A stretch of DNA of 64,000 nucleotides from Schistocephalus solidus (GCA_017591395.1 WEDG01007499.1:44911-108910), one strand, 5' to 3'. Positions 10,881 through 23,628 are shown, numbered from the stretch's first letter. The notes: generated from the letters alone by a model not told the origin. Program-made: numbers and translations.

Positions 10881-13800
10881 ATCGCAGATGCACTTTAATG
10901 TCAGAAAAGGGGTTTGGGTAGAAAGTTGTTATACACCCATCGCATTACCATTCCTGCATTTAAGGAACGGCTGTAAGTCCCACTGAGTAGCTCGGAAACA
11001 GCAATATTGTATATTTATGTCAGTTTTTACGCAGAGGAGTACATAAAGAGTTATTTTATGAAAATGTATTGCCTCATTTGCTTAATTTATTTAGCTCAAT
11101 ATCAAACCTCTGATATTTTTGGTTTCCAGGAACTTGCTTATTAATTATCTGTGCAGCCGGTATTTCTGAGGTTTTTGATATTTTGATATGAGGTATTTAG
11201 CATTCATAAAGATGTATAGAGCACGTGTCTATGTTCTCATATCTTCAGGCGTAAGTGAATGGCAAGATATGCCTTAAGGTAGATAATTTAACGATCAAAA
11301 TCAACACGTCATTCCGCCTAATAAAAATTTCTTACGATCACACTTCCTACTCTGCTATAGCTTCGAGGATTCACAAACTAATTTGCTCAATATGATCTTT
11401 GCATTCAGTCTAGTTTATTGTGCTGGATCGCTATTCAACTGCTAGGGAGGTCATTTTGAGAATATTTTTCTTGGGCAACACCGTCTCTGATCTCTTTCCT
11501 ATTGAAATCTTCTTGATACGGACCAGCATATTGACCTAGGCTGAATCTTCGTGTTTTTCATACTAAATTTTCACTCCAGCTATCAGAACGTGTCCGGCGC
11601 GCCAAGGTACAACAAGAAAAGCTTTGAGACATGCAACATTGGTGCTGCTTCATCTATCTACAAACGGCACGTTTCAGGTCAATGGAGAGGATTTTTCTTG
11701 CATGCGCGTTTAAGGAAACAAGAGTGGCTGCTGCGGTTGATTACAATACAGGAAGTCTTGCTCACCTATACGAAATCGTTTGTTTAAAGTAAACCATAAC
11801 TTTTTGGTCGTACATGCATACAGTATGTACGTGTTGTTCGTAGTCGTGAACAACGAGCAAGCGAAAAAGTTAATTTTAGCTTTGTGTAGAGAACCTCCGA
11901 TTGTGCTCGACGACCGTCCATATAGACTGCAGCACAAGAAATTCATGACCGCTTTTTTTGCCTTTGATTTCTTCATAAGTATTTCCTTTAAACGGAGATT
12001 AGTTCCGTTGTATTCATCAGTTTTATTTAAGAGGAATTCTAATTCTTATTTTATCTCCCGGCTTATTGTGAAATTTTGTCATCAGGGTTCTTGTGAAATG
12101 GTTCGCTGGATGTTGCGAGATACTAGGCACAAATGAAATAAGAGCGTGTAGCATCATCAACATCTCAAAATGTTCATAGTTGAACCTTATTCAGTTGGGT
12201 ACAACGGGCTGCGCTGTTTTAACCGGGAAATCAGATCGTTGGATTAGACACTTTAGGCAAGTTCAAGTAATGGAATTCCGCTTCGGGTGATTTTGAAATA
12301 GTTCAACAAATTTGCGGGTGGGCAAGGGTATAGGTATCCGCAGCATTACCTCTGCCTTCGTGATAAATTCAAGGTATAAAGAGTAACCCTAAGAGGGTCA
12401 GTTTCAAGCTGAATTTTAAAACATAAATTATGTACCACATAGAACTAAGCGCAAGGCCAACGGTAGTACAGATAGCTTGCATATTCCCGTGTTAAAATCA
12501 GTCAGATTCAAGGCCCCCCAGCAATAGAAGCTTTCAGAATCTGAACGCTGTGCCTAGCAGATCAAATTCCATTTGTTTTTTAAGCTTTAAGAAAGTAAAT
12601 CATTGCTGTAGTTGAATATCATTTGCACAGGATGTGCGTTTTTTCAAACAGATGTGTACTTGTATATTTTACCCACAATGGGTTTTAATTATCGACTAAA
12701 ACTGGAAAATTCAGTTTGGACCACATGCATGTACTTTCAAACTCCTCGAACGTGATTTGGTCTGATTTGGCTTGCTAATTGCTCATCAGTAAACCGTGTG
12801 GCAACGTAGCTAGACGCAAAATCCTTCTAAATCAGGCTCCGACAAGCTCAGTGGTTGCCCAACTGGCTGGACATGCATCCTCCATTGCGTGCCTCAACTT
12901 TTATTTATCCTCTTTGCGCAGAATGCTAGCTTTTTTTCTGGCGTTAACAATTTATTTTCTTTTTCATCTTTGTTATATCCTGAGTGGAAATCAGCTTGGC
13001 AGTTTTAGGCCGTAAGGTATGCTTCTTACTTTAGCCTCAGTGGTAGGACCAGAGACCAATTACATGAAACGTTAACCAACATTATAAAGCAGTTTCGGTA
13101 AAAGAGGAGTAATTTAGCAGGATTTTAATGTTATAATCTTTCAGTATAATTCCAAGGTATTTCAAGTACGCTAGGATCGAGGTATTTGAATGCACGCTTT
13201 TGGGCTGCCTGCAGCGGTCATGCTCAATAAAGAAAGTCTACCCTTGAAGTGTGCTTTTTCTTAATTGAAATTAAATTTTCTTATGAATTGTAATGTATTG
13301 TATCGAAAAATGAAGTAAAAAATAGAATCTTATGTACTCATTCGGTAAAAAATCAGTCTGCCTAAATTGATTACTTTAACGTATTGTTGATGTTTGGTTT
13401 TGAAAGCTTTGCAATCCTCAAATGATGTTGAACCCGATATGCCTTTGCATGTGCTTTAAGGTTTTTAAGTTTAACAGTGCTATACTTTGCATGGAAGGAA
13501 TAGGGAAAAATTATTTTGCCATTAAAAAGATAAAATGTACTGCTACTAATAATTTGCAATGGATGTTGCTTATGTATTATACTTCATGAGAGGCATCAAG
13601 AAATGCATAAATTCAATGCCTTGTGATTCGATATTGCACTGTCTTAATAAATGTCTTAATCAATAACATTTTTAAAATCAAAACATAACCTTCTTTGGGG
13701 TAAAATAATTTACGAAAACGTAACTGTCTATCTGAGTATTACATGAGTTGATTTTTGAATATGTTTTATATAAAATATATTCAAATTTAAAGGAATACTG

Positions 13801-13984
13801 AAAATCAATACGAAAATGTATGCTTAAAAATATCCATTTTCCCGAATAGGATTTTTTCAGATAGCCAGTATCAAGGATGCCTGAAAGCCGTCATTCTGCC
13901 TAATCACAAATATCATAGCATTGTGTCATAAACGAGTTCAGAAATTAATTGCAGAGAAGATAACACGATTGCTCACAAAAATGT
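10881..13984. other. AT-rich non-coding stretch
   Basis: No recognised gene. Overlapping open frames at 11551-12136 on both strands and at 12779-13015 match nothing I know and have no clear splice context. I treat them as chance. Confidence 0.4.
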
Positions 13985-14030
13985 TCGCATTATGTTTTGG
14001 CTTAATGCTCGAACCCGTCGTCAGAGACAG
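13985..14030 (-). ncRNA. Hammerhead-like motif, PLE type (degenerate)
   Basis: On the minus strand: 'CTGTCT', then CTGACGA (a perfect CTGANGA core), one extra base, GGGTTC, loop GAGCAT, TAAGCC, then AAAAC. Helix II is weakened by mismatches and the GAAA has become AAAA. The block 'GGGTTCGAG' is shared with the motifs at 16.45 and 23.7 kb. No PLE coding sequence is visible nearby, so this is probably a stranded 3' or 5' end of an element. Confidence 0.35.
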
Positions 14031-15389
14031 CATCAGATACGTCAATAAGTACACGGGGAACGCAATGTCTATGAGACATGGCAAAAGGCAGATAATGCAC
14101 AAAACGAAAGTGCAAAAATGATTGGAATAACATATAGAAAACTGTCAGCGGCTAGATTCTTCTTACTGACACATTGCTAAGCAACAGTAAAGCAAACTAA
14201 AAACTGTAGCTTGAGCCCTTTTCTACCCGCGCGCAAAATTGAGTCTAACAGGGTTATGGACGAGTATAATGAATCGAAGTGAAGTTTATCTGCCTCGATG
14301 CAACTCATTCACTCTCAACGACAGAATTTCCATCACAAAATATTTATATTATATTCTCGCAAAGGCGCGTGTTTCGAATGCTCAGATTCTTCCTAGGTCA
14401 AAAGAGTGCTTTAAGAGTAAATTTTTATCCTCGGGATTCAATTAAACTCACCACCAACGGGCTCCTGTACGACATGGACTCACCATCGAAGGACCTGTTG
14501 GCATCAGTCAAACTAGCCAAAACAAATTCGAGCATAACACAAAACCTGTGAAGTTTTGAAGTAAAATTGCAAATTGCACAAAAAGACCCCTACTATTTCA
14601 AGATGTGAACATGAAACAATCGATAGAGAGAAACTGCTTTGTAACCAAAATCGGCTCGTAAAGCCCAAAAAAGTAAACGCTGGATCATTATTTATGTGTA
14701 AGACTGAGAACACGGTGATTGACTAGCGTTGAATTGTGCGTGAATGCACTGCAAAATTTGGTAATTTAAAACACAAATGCTTTGTGCATATTTTAGGCGG
14801 TGCGATGAAGGATCTAGTTTTAAAATGAAAATATTTGTCTTAATGTGTTCAGCATAAGTGATCTATCGTTTGAGATCAACTCTGTTCCCCATTGAGATAA
14901 AATATAAACCTTCTGGAAATAAATGTTGCCCTGTATAAATTTTGTGCAAAGGAAACTATTTTCAAGTAACCACCCGAACAAAAGCTCGATCTTAAACTTA
15001 AATCGAAATCTAACTTTTCTTCATCGCTTACCCTTACTTTGATCATTTTTCCTTTCTTGAGATGGCTCCCCGTTAAAGCCATATCAATACTCCTATTGTT
15101 AAGATTAACACCAACGCTGATAGTTTTGACAATTATCGGAAGGGTTCTTGATCGTTAGGATTCCTCCTCTTCGAAATGGTATTTTTTTTCTTCATTCAGT
15201 GGTTATAACATACATTTTTCACTTATCCAGTCTGCATGGCTGCAATATTTACTGACAGGTGTTCGTTTAACCGCTCAGCCACTCATGATGACCTCTAAAC
15301 AGTTTGTTTATTATTTATGGAGGGGCCCAGGAATCTAAAAAGCATGTATCATATGTAGGAAGTCAAGTTTGTTAAACGTTAGCTTTTGC
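14031..15389. other. AT-rich non-coding stretch
   Basis: I see no gene, RNA or preserved repeat here. Confidence 0.4.
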
Positions 15390-16345
15390 TCATTCCTCCC
15401 TCAGGCTTTTATAGTAATACAAGGGTGGTTTAACATAATTTTCAACACCCAATAAACCGTTAGTATGAGATAGAGGGTTAAGAGGATTCAGAGCGCAGGG
15501 GTTATATTCAAAGCATATCATGTGGCAGAGCAAGAGGAAAGAGGGAAGGAGGTGTCCGACAATTAGGTAGGTTTCTGCTTCGTCGCTGTTGCGTGACGTG
15601 GCAGGTACGGACACGCATGATTAGGTCGTCTTCAGCCAAGGGAGCTCTAAGGGCCCCTAAAAACGCATTTTGCGAACTAAGGCTGAGCATGTTAACCGTA
15701 TGACCACTGCCTCTGCCGTCGCAATTATCTGTTGACGCATGAGCTTGGGGTAATTTGTCGGCATTTCATAGATGACACGGAATGCTTGATTGACACTTAC
15801 CCGGTGACCGCCGTCAACCAAGTGAACCAAGTGAGTTGAACTCTAACATACGTTGCTTTAGCCAGGTGGGATAGTGCTCGTGAATCCGCTTAGAGAGGCG
15901 CCTTGTTGTTCGAACACCATAATCTGCTTCACAGGAGCAAGTAAAGACGTAGATGCACATTAAAGAGGTGTGAAAGGGCGGTCTTACCTTGCCTTCAAGG
16001 GGAAGAAGCGGAGTGCTTGAGGACATTAGTTTAATCTTAGTGGCTGGTAAGTGCGCGCGATAGCAGCCTTACGGCAATGATACAGAAGTCCGCTCACCGG
16101 ACCGCCTCAAAAAAGTAAGAAATACCTCTTTCTCAGGCCATCCGTTTTTTCGCAGTTTTTTATAAGGGTGAATTCATTCTGAGGTGCATAAGGTGTATCT
16201 ATTCTCCTAGCTCGATTGGTGAGGCAACGGATAAGGCTTTTTTTCGGACTAAGTGAAACTAAACTCTAAAAATTCGTGCATTGACCTGTTCGTGTATTCT
16301 TAAGAAATAAACTTCTACGAATTGTTCCAGAAGGCCTTCTGTTAA
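15390..16345 (-). mobile_element. Partial Penelope-like element of a second type, RT tail plus GIY-YIG
   Basis: The minus strand reads a PLE C-terminal region in order. 'RRPSGTIRRSLF' and 'TGQCTNF' lie near 16.26-16.34 kb, then 'CLTNRARRI' (RT tail), then an intact frame at 15814-16026. That frame carries 'CIYVFTCSC' followed by 'TTRRLSKRIHEHYPTWL'. This is a GIY-YIG endonuclease in which the YIG is degraded (YGV at that position), while the catalytic-type Arg and the Glu-His pair remain. A further stretch reads 'FRVIYEMPTN' near 15.76 kb. RT core motifs are absent, so the copy is 5'-truncated or eroded. The sequence differs clearly from the neighbouring PLE at 16.5-18.7 kb, so it belongs to a separate lineage. 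Both run on the minus strand, about 90 bases apart. Confidence 0.75.
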
Positions 16346-16430
16346 GTAGGACGTCCATTATATTTCAGGCAATCATGCGTAGTAAAATGCTGAAACTCTT
16401 TTGGTATTTCAGAGGAAGAAGAGCCAATCT

Positions 16431-16467
16431 CTGAAACATTGTGTCTCGAACCCAGCATCAGAGACAG
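16431..16467 (-). ncRNA. Hammerhead-like motif at the 3' end of a PLE (degenerate)
   Basis: Minus strand: 'CTGTCT', CTGATGC (the last A of the core is changed to C), TGGGTTCGAG, then a diverged second half. It lies directly downstream of the PLE reading frame that ends near 16.5 kb. This position supports the idea that this motif family belongs to PLE terminal sequence. Too eroded to be active. Confidence 0.4.
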
Positions 16468-16499
16468 TAGCAAAAAGGGCTATAGATGCACAATGTGAG

Positions 16500-18720
16500 C
16501 AGGATTTATAGTTCGTAGTGGCCACGCGTACTAGAATTAGCACATCTGGCAATCACCACTGGGGTTCGTAATTGATGCGTTGATAGTTTGACAATCCACG
16601 TCCGAGGCGTTAAAGGCCGTGATTTCTTCCTCCATGTTAGATGCAGGTGTCATAATAGCCCGGCAATTAGACTGCCTCTCAATGGTGGCTACCCACGTCG
16701 TCCCACGTAATCCATTTACTCTGCTCAGCCGATGTCTCAACATGGAATATGGGAACGGGAGTTAATTGTGCTTATTGATAGACTGTGGGCCTGAAAACCA
16801 TGACTCAAGCAGCTCGCGGCTCACGCGGCTGTCACTTTTTATGAGGATTTTGGCCTCATTACATATGGTCAAGTCGCGTTTAATGAAGTTCAACCCGAGA
16901 GCCAGCAACTTGCCTCATTGGCACAGCTGCGTGCTCAGGAATTCTAGTCCTGGTTTCTTTGGCGTAGATGCTTTTTTCACAACTTCACTTGATCCGGAAA
17001 ACGACACCAGACGTTTCCTGCCTTCGCAGGGGGTCTTTCGGACTTATGACGAGATGTCTGATGGTTGCTTCCGGCCTGTATGAAACCCCAACTCCGAGTG
17101 GAGTAAGAAGGCGGATACCGGGTTCCGAGACGTTCTTCAGGTACGGAAGAGCTCACCCAAATTTATAGCCAGTTGAATTTGGTCACTCGTCTTGTTTGAG
17201 AATGCACTGGTTGACAAAGTTGCGCGGCTGGCCATTCGCTCTCAGTATCCGTCGAAGATATTTCACCTCAGCGAACTTGTCTTCCATTTCACTGCAGTGT
17301 GTCTCAACGCACCGGTAAAGCGCCCTCACGCAACTGCGTTTGTGTCTGATTGGATGGTTAATGTTGTTGAAGCTGAGTACTTGTCTCGAATTTTTGTTGC
17401 TTTCCTAAACACTTTGGTTTTCAGACCACCAAAATGTTTGCGGCAAACGATTACATCCAGGATGGCCAGCTGGTTGTTTTCTAACTCCACCATTGTCAGT
17501 TGAATGTCCGCGAAAACGGCATTAAGGCTTTCTTTGAATGTCAGCGCCTGATCTCGTCAAAATGGTGAAGAAGGTAGTAAGCAAATACCGAGCCCAGGGT
17601 TTCGGTATGTGGTATCGGAAGTTCAGCGTCTTAAAGCGTTGCAAGACCACTTCAGCGAAGCCAATGGAGTGCCCTCCACCTGCTCATAGATCGTCCTGTC
17701 AAACGTAAAGAACGTCTTTAGACAGAATTTCAGGAGTTGAAGGATTTGGGTCTATCTGAGAAGATTTTCCATTTTATCGTGTGTGTCGCGATGGAGTAAT
17801 TCGATAGTCTTAACTGTCGTGTCCTGTGACATAAAAGTAAAAAGGGACGTGGCATCAAAAGATACTATTAGTTTGCTTGGTAAGAGGTTAATTCTTCACT
17901 GTTTTCCCAAGAATTAAGTTGATGGGCTTACTGTGGTGTCCGAATCCGTCGTCAGAAATTTGAGACGTTCAAATAGCGTCTTTGCCAGTCCTTAGGTTGA
18001 AGTTATTTGGAGTAATACGGTTGGCCCGATGGGAGCGCTCTCTTTGTGCACTTTTGGGAGACCGCAGAGGCGGGCCAGGGCTGTTTCACATGCTTTTTGC
18101 CATGCGTAGATGGATCAGTTTTATTGCACCTGAGTTCCTTATTGCCAAAAGCATCGTGTTGATCTCACATGGCAGAGTTTTGATAGGGTTGGATTCGCAT
18201 GGGACAAAGGACTGATGATCCTTCAACCAGCCTTTGGTTCTTTGGATATGATCTGTCCTGTCAAATACGAACGTAGAACGCCCCTTCTCCACAGGCCCGA
18301 TGAAGAGGTTGTTGTCAGCCCTGAGTTCCTTAAGTGCATTACGTTTGACCTTGGAAAGCACATCGAGTGGCCTGTAAGCACTGAGGATGGTTGACACGTG
18401 ATGTCTCATAGGGTTCTTTGCTTCGTCTGTTTCTTCCGTCTGGCTGAGGATCAACTCCACTGCTGAAACCATATAAATAGTTTTCGCGTCGGTGGCGTTG
18501 AGCGAGGTGTCATGCCTTAAAACCCACAATTGCTTTTCCGTTAAGTCCTTTGACGGTAGGTTGTACAGTTTATTTTATCGTTTTTGGATGACGTTGGAGC
18601 AGGAAGCTTATGATTTATTTACTGGTGCTGCTTTACGCGTCGCTCTTTGTTTGCGGGTTCATTTGGCATCAATCTGCTGAAGCAGTTTGCTACCGATCTC
18701 GCCCATGATGAGTTAAAGGG
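16500..18720 (-). mobile_element. Near full-length but inactive Penelope-like retroelement
   Basis: The minus strand encodes a single-ORF PLE (RT plus GIY-YIG) broken by stops and frameshifts. Domain order: an N-terminal region, 'LYNLPSKDLTEKQLWVLR' (about 18515-18570) continuing in an open frame of 147 codons (18086-18529) with 'KVKRNALKELRAD' and 'VEKGRSTFVFDRTD'; then 'LPKVHKERAPIG'; RT motif A 'VSFDATSLFT' (about 17.85 kb, Asp retained); 'FDRTIYEQVEGTPLAS', where the usual GTPMGSP is damaged; 'NNQLAILDVIVCRK' (about 17.48 kb); 'NHPIRHKRSCVRALYR'; and 'LRRILRANGQPRNFVNQC'. The endonuclease part shows 'SGVVFRI' and 'TRTRIPEHAA' near 16.9-17.0 kb, and the tail has 'SWFSGPQSIN', a stop, then 'LPFPYSMLRHRL'. 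PLEs reverse-transcribe their RNA and cleave targets with the GIY-YIG domain; this copy cannot. Confidence 0.85.
17567..17590 (-). pseudogene. Lost RT catalytic YVDD box of the PLE
   Basis: Where PLE RTs read 'RYVDDTFV', this copy reads 'RYLLTTFF' on the minus strand, so both catalytic aspartates are gone. Together with frameshifts on either side, this shows the RT is dead. Confidence 0.7.
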
Positions 18721-21454
18721 AAAATCCAAAACGTCAGGCAGAAACACCATGGTTCATTGATCGCCACTTCGTTTTTTTGAACTGCTGCCTGGAACTCACC
18801 TGTTTGCTTCTATCACCGCTTTTTAGTATAATTCTTCCAATAATACTGATATCAGTCAATAATACCGGATTTTGCAAGCAATGGTGAGAGGCTCAACTGG
18901 ATTTGTATGTCCGAAACTTTCGAATTTACCGCAAAATGCATTATGACGATAATTTTGACTGGAGTGCGATTTAGCAATTGAAGGTCATAATTTGACAAGT
19001 TTATTGTGTGATTTATGTCTTCGACTGTGAAAAAATGCTGATGACATTATGCTTATTTAAAGTCGCCGCTGCAATTCTGTTCTTCTGAAAGAAATCGAAG
19101 CTTCGATCAGTAGGACATTCAAATGTTTTTTTTAACAATGCAGCTACCTTGTGAACATCCCCATGGAAGATAGCGTTGAGCGTCCCGTAGACTGGCGTTA
19201 AATGATTTCAAGCGTCTAATTCGAAAATTCAACATACCACCAATGATGATATTTTGCGTAAAACATACTTACGATGTGCTCTTATTGGCATCGTAAGGAA
19301 CCACGTCATTCTGTGGAATGCAAAATGCTGCTAGTGCATATAGGTCAAGGCGAAGAGAGGTCATAGCCCACAGGTTCGTTTCCATCTCCAATCCTACCTA
19401 CAAAACGCGTTTATTGGTTCTTCTTGCTAAAAAAGGCACAATGAATATGGTCGTACTCTAACATTTCCCTATGTCTTCATATAAAGTTTTACCCGAAATA
19501 AACTTGTACATATCAGAAATGCCGTACCTAAGGGTGAAATATTGTACTTCGTTGCCTAGACGTTCGAGGCTCGCTTGGGATACGTAACTTTTGCGTTTTA
19601 AGCAAGGCATAAGTGCCAAGTTTCGTTAAAATTGTAAGAATTTACTTGTTTAAATGGTCTTGACTACACACACGTCAAACGCACTCCAGGATCTAACAAC
19701 GAATTACCTTTTGTCGTTTTTGTGATACATTTTGGCATTGAAAACTCTAGGCAACACTGAAAAGCAGCCCAGACGAACGCCTTAGTTTCCTTTCTTCTTC
19801 TCTTACTCGTACGGAAAATAATAATGTATAAGTTAATTCGTTTTCATAAGTAGGTCCTAACACATGACATTGGCTATCAAAGCGAAATGTCCAGAATTAA
19901 TAAAAGGACTGGCTTGCTTTTTTATCTCAAACAGGCATTCAAAAGGATCTACATCGATTGATGTCAGTAGAAATCACTACAGTATGTATTTTTTTTAAAA
20001 GACCGTTTACGCCGAACTCCAAGTGGTACAGGTGCAGTAGGCTCACCGCTGTCACCTATCTTATCATTTGTTAGTTGCGAAGCAAGCCATAGAAAAATAC
20101 AACCAGCATGCATAACTGTTTTACTATTTCATTCCATATAAATGACAGCGATTACACAAAAGATGGAATATTATCAGAGGAACACTAATTGAATCTGATT
20201 ATTTTCTAGCAATAAGACTGTTTAAGTAAACTCACCAATGTTCCTGATCTTTGTTTTTTTCTTGTTAAGTACTGTAAACAGGAGTTTAGCTGCAGGTATA
20301 AATGTGTTGCTCCGCGTATTACCTCATCGCACATTAAGCTTAATGTTCAGGTTCAGTGACAGCATTTGGAAATTCCTAGGCCAGCATGCGGCACATGCTT
20401 CTTCAAACAAACACATCCGAGGAACTGGCTGTCCATGGTATGATGGCTAACCGCGAAAGTTGAATTGACCAAAAAATCAATGTTTACGGTAGAGGCATCT
20501 ACGAGGCACGTTATTGGTTTCAACGGTAAAACACGAATAATGAGCAAACAACATTTATCCTCGGGGTTCGTGCTGAGCCTCACTGCACCCGAACAGACAA
20601 GTTTGGCTTGCCCTATTGAGTTGCTTAGAGTGAGTATGTAGCTGAAACATATATTCAACTGGTGAAATTTCAAACGGGAAACTGAGTCCAAGGTGCTCCA
20701 TCCGAAAATGTCTGCTCGTGTACTCAAACGTTAAGAACATTTAAAAACCATAAGTGACGTGTTTCAGGCCAAAACCTACGTCAAATAGACTGAGATTAGG
20801 TTGGACATGCATTGCTAAATAGACAGTAGCACTAGAAATGAATGATATCGATTCAGAAGACGCCCTCGTTCGATGTCAACCCCGACTGACAGTGCTCCAT
20901 TTATCACAGAGACCTCGCACCCCCATATGCGAGCTGTCTGTGATCGGCTGGTCAGAAGTCAAGCCACATGTAGAGCCAAATAGGCGTGTGGTTATCTCCC
21001 ATAACACTTACACCGAGGGACGACAATTGCATTGTCCTATCAAGCATGACCAGGTGCGGTGAACGCTTAAGATGTTAATTAGGATCGTAATTTATTTTTA
21101 CAGACACTTTGAATATTTTATCCCCTGTGTGCCCACTGTCAGCATGTGTTGCTATTTCTTATTGCAGTGTGAGCCAGTAGCGTCTGGCGGCAACATGTTT
21201 TACTTTAGCGATCGAGTCATCCTGTCCACAGCTTGTTTTCTTGAACTTATAGTTACACAGGACAAAATGCATGCAAGTTATAAACAAAATTAGCTATAAC
21301 ACATTTTATATAATTAGTCTACGCATTATATTAAAAATTAATATCATATATACGTCTTTGAATGTAAAGATACCTTATTGTTAATATAAATTCATCGAAA
21401 ATATGTTTTTATCAATCAAACTCTTGCGCGATTATATGATTGCAGGCATAATGA
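18721..21454. other. Non-coding stretch, no clear feature
   Basis: Nothing is clearly recognisable. A minus-strand frame of 124 codons at 20353-20727 has a faint 'CLVDAST' stretch that could be a very decayed aspartic-protease motif, but I do not call it. A more GC-rich patch at 20860-21060 has an open frame (20838-21062) without known similarity. Confidence 0.35.
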
Positions 21455-21535
21455 GATAACCTACAAAGACAGAGGAGACTGGTGCTGGCATTTCTGGCTT
21501 CTTATCCGACGTCTGAAACAGCAAAAACTCAGGTT
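21455..21535 (-). repeat. Fragment of the tRNA-headed hammerhead repeat
   Basis: The plus strand reads 'GAGACTGGTGC', 'GGCATTTCTGGCTTCTTAT', matching (with changes) the 3' half of the hammerhead segment of the copies at 49.5 and 63.8 kb. The CTGATGA core is not preserved. Confidence 0.45.
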
Positions 21536-22334
21536 TGCAGCACAGACTGAGTATCCTATGTTATTCAATCACCGATCCTTTTTAAATCAAGGGTTTTACC
21601 ATTTAGTAAGAAACTCATATTTGCACAGTGTCAATAATGATACCCCAATACAACTCACGTTGTCATGGGGTAAATTTTTTATTTTTCCTATGTTTCCTGA
21701 ACATCAACAATTTTACCAGTCATTAAAAGGTTTGTAACTTTCAGATTGCACCTAAACGTTTCAGGAATTTCTTCGCACTGCGTGTCATACTCATACAAAC
21801 AAAACGCGTTTTCCTTGAGTGTCCAGTTAGTTTTCATTAACGTCTCAGTTAATAATTTTTATGAACGCTTATTTTACTGCAATCAGTTGACAGTGACGCC
21901 GACGAACGCATTCCTTTTTGCGCACGCTATAACCCTTCAAAAACGTCTATCAGAGTAAATAAATCGGAAGTTACATGGGAGACTTTCCACAAAATATTCG
22001 GACGTTAAACGCTGAGAATGTTTATTTGCCAACTTTCATTTTGAAGCCATTTTAACGAAAAAACTGGTCGAAAAATGCTCATAACCCAATTCAAATTACA
22101 GCATGATTTCCAAAAGTGGACTTCATATTCGTCGTTAAGGTAATTGCAGGCTACGCTCTCAATATCCCTGAAAATCCAGGTAAATGGTTGTTCATGCAGC
22201 AATTTGTGTTAGAGGAACGCATGAAATCTCGGCAATGGAATACCCAAACACTATTGTCAATGGCATGTTTAAAGCACATCTAAATCGCAGTGGACCCTCG
22301 CAAGCAACTGGACGTCATTAAGCTTTGCTAAGTT

Positions 22335-22530
22335 GAACACATTATTTGTTGATTAGCGCTCACCGATCGCTTTCGGAAAAAACTCGTCCCACTCCGCCTT
22401 GGGACTCATTCTCGCAGTCTGTCAGCAACTGCAAAGCTGCCAGTAGTAGAATAGGCAGAGGGCGACAAAAGCCTAGGGAGACTGGAATGCCATTTCTGCT
22501 TCATTAGCTGTCATCATCCAAAAACTGCTA
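22335..22530 (-). repeat. Diverged copy of the tRNA-headed hammerhead repeat
   Basis: In order on the plus strand are 'GCTCACCGATCG', 'ACTCGTCCCA', an 'AAAGCTGCCAGTAG' block, 'GAGACTGGAATGCCATTTC' and 'TGTCATCATCC'. These match the array at 49.2-50.1 kb in reverse orientation. On the minus strand the ribozyme core reads ATGATGA (C changed to A) with GAAA intact, and the palindromic helix III has lost one base. The tRNA-like head is not obvious. Confidence 0.6.
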
Positions 22531-22620
22531 TTTTAGTCTTAATTGTCTTTGGATTGCATAACCCGCAGTAGGGGGGGTGGGTTCATGTTCTAAGTGTAAT
22601 TTAACTCACGGTAGCCAGGG

Positions 22621-22705
22621 GGGCTTTGTAGATCAATTGAGTAGAGCGTTGGCTGTACTTTAACCTTCCCCTTCCTGGATTGGATTTGAATCCCACCGCG
22701 GTGGC
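22621..22705 (+). repeat. Diverged tRNA-like repeat copy
   Basis: 'TAGATCAATTGAGTAGAGCG', a 'TTGGCTGTACTTTAA' stretch, 'CCTTCCCCTT', then 'GGATTTGAATCCC' and 'GCTGAGGTTTTCACAAG' line up with the three tandem copies at 24.6-25.2 kb. It keeps recognisable A-box and B-box blocks but the acceptor ends no longer pair, so it is a relic and not a tRNA gene. Confidence 0.6.
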
Positions 22706-23580
22706 TGAGGTTTTCACAAGTGTGCCAAGCGAATGTTTATAATCTGCCTCTTCAAAACGATGAAAATTATCTCCTCAACAGGTGCTTGCGTCGGCGAGAC
22801 AGTAGGCATACATCCAAACATGTATGTTATGGTATCCAACGCCGCTGCAAATGCAGCGACGTGGATGATGAAGAGGGCCTTGTTCGACGGCGGCGGGCTA
22901 CCAAGATATTTCTCATTAATAAGCATCTCCCGCGTTCATCGTTTTATTAGCCAGGCGATTATATGACAACTAAGGCCAATAAATACCGGCCTCATTACCC
23001 CTCCAGCACCTTATCAGCAAGTTTTTCTAAAGGAGTTTTCAACGGAAATTTCCTGTCTCAGCTCTTCTCTCTTCTTCTTCTTCTTTCTTCTGTTAAACGT
23101 TTTCCTGAAACTAAATTCTTTGGTTCTGTGCATTTTCATTGCTTCTGATTTGTTTCTGGTTTTCCAGTAAGTCCCAGGAGCACCAATAGGATTTATTTAT
23201 ATTAAATTATATTCGGCTGCTTTTGACTCATCTAAATGAATGCCAAATTATACCCCTGTCTACAGCCTGATCATAAGAACGTAATTGCTGCACATTCTGC
23301 GAACGCAAGTATAAATCGGCCCAAACGTTTAGTATTGCTGAGAGTTTAAAAAGTACCATTACGTTTAGAATCAATTTTTCGATGTGAATAGTTGAGGCGA
23401 TATGCGATTGCGGGAATGCACGTGGAATCAAAAAAAGACTATTTAATACATGTTCCTCCCTAAATGACAGGCTAGTCAACTGGTGTAAGCTCCCGCTTAT
23501 TGTTAATAGAAGCGAATAGGTGAGTTCCAGGATGTAGCTCAAAAGAAGAAAAGGTGATCACTGGAGCATGGTGATTATTT

Positions 23581-23628
23581 GCCAGACGTTTGGATTCTTT
23601 CTCTAACCCATCATCAGAGACAGTTGCC
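23581..23628 (-). ncRNA. Hammerhead-like motif, PLE type
   Basis: Minus strand: 'ACTGTCT', CTGATGA, one extra T, GGGTTA, loop GAGAAA, GAATCC (helix II of about five pairs), AAAC, GTC. The G of GAAA is missing here but present in the partner copy at 23690. The AC/GT pair before the final C would make a two-base-pair helix III, as described for minimal PLE hammerheads. Confidence 0.45.

Noticed and set aside
16766..17503. Three plus-strand open frames of 66-105 codons
   Set aside because: They overlap the PLE coded on the minus strand and are its shadows.
20353..20727. Minus-strand frame with a faint 'CLVDAST' that might be a retroelement aspartic protease
   Set aside because: The D-T/S-G triad is not present, and no RT, RNase H or LTR was found nearby. 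The resemblance is too weak.
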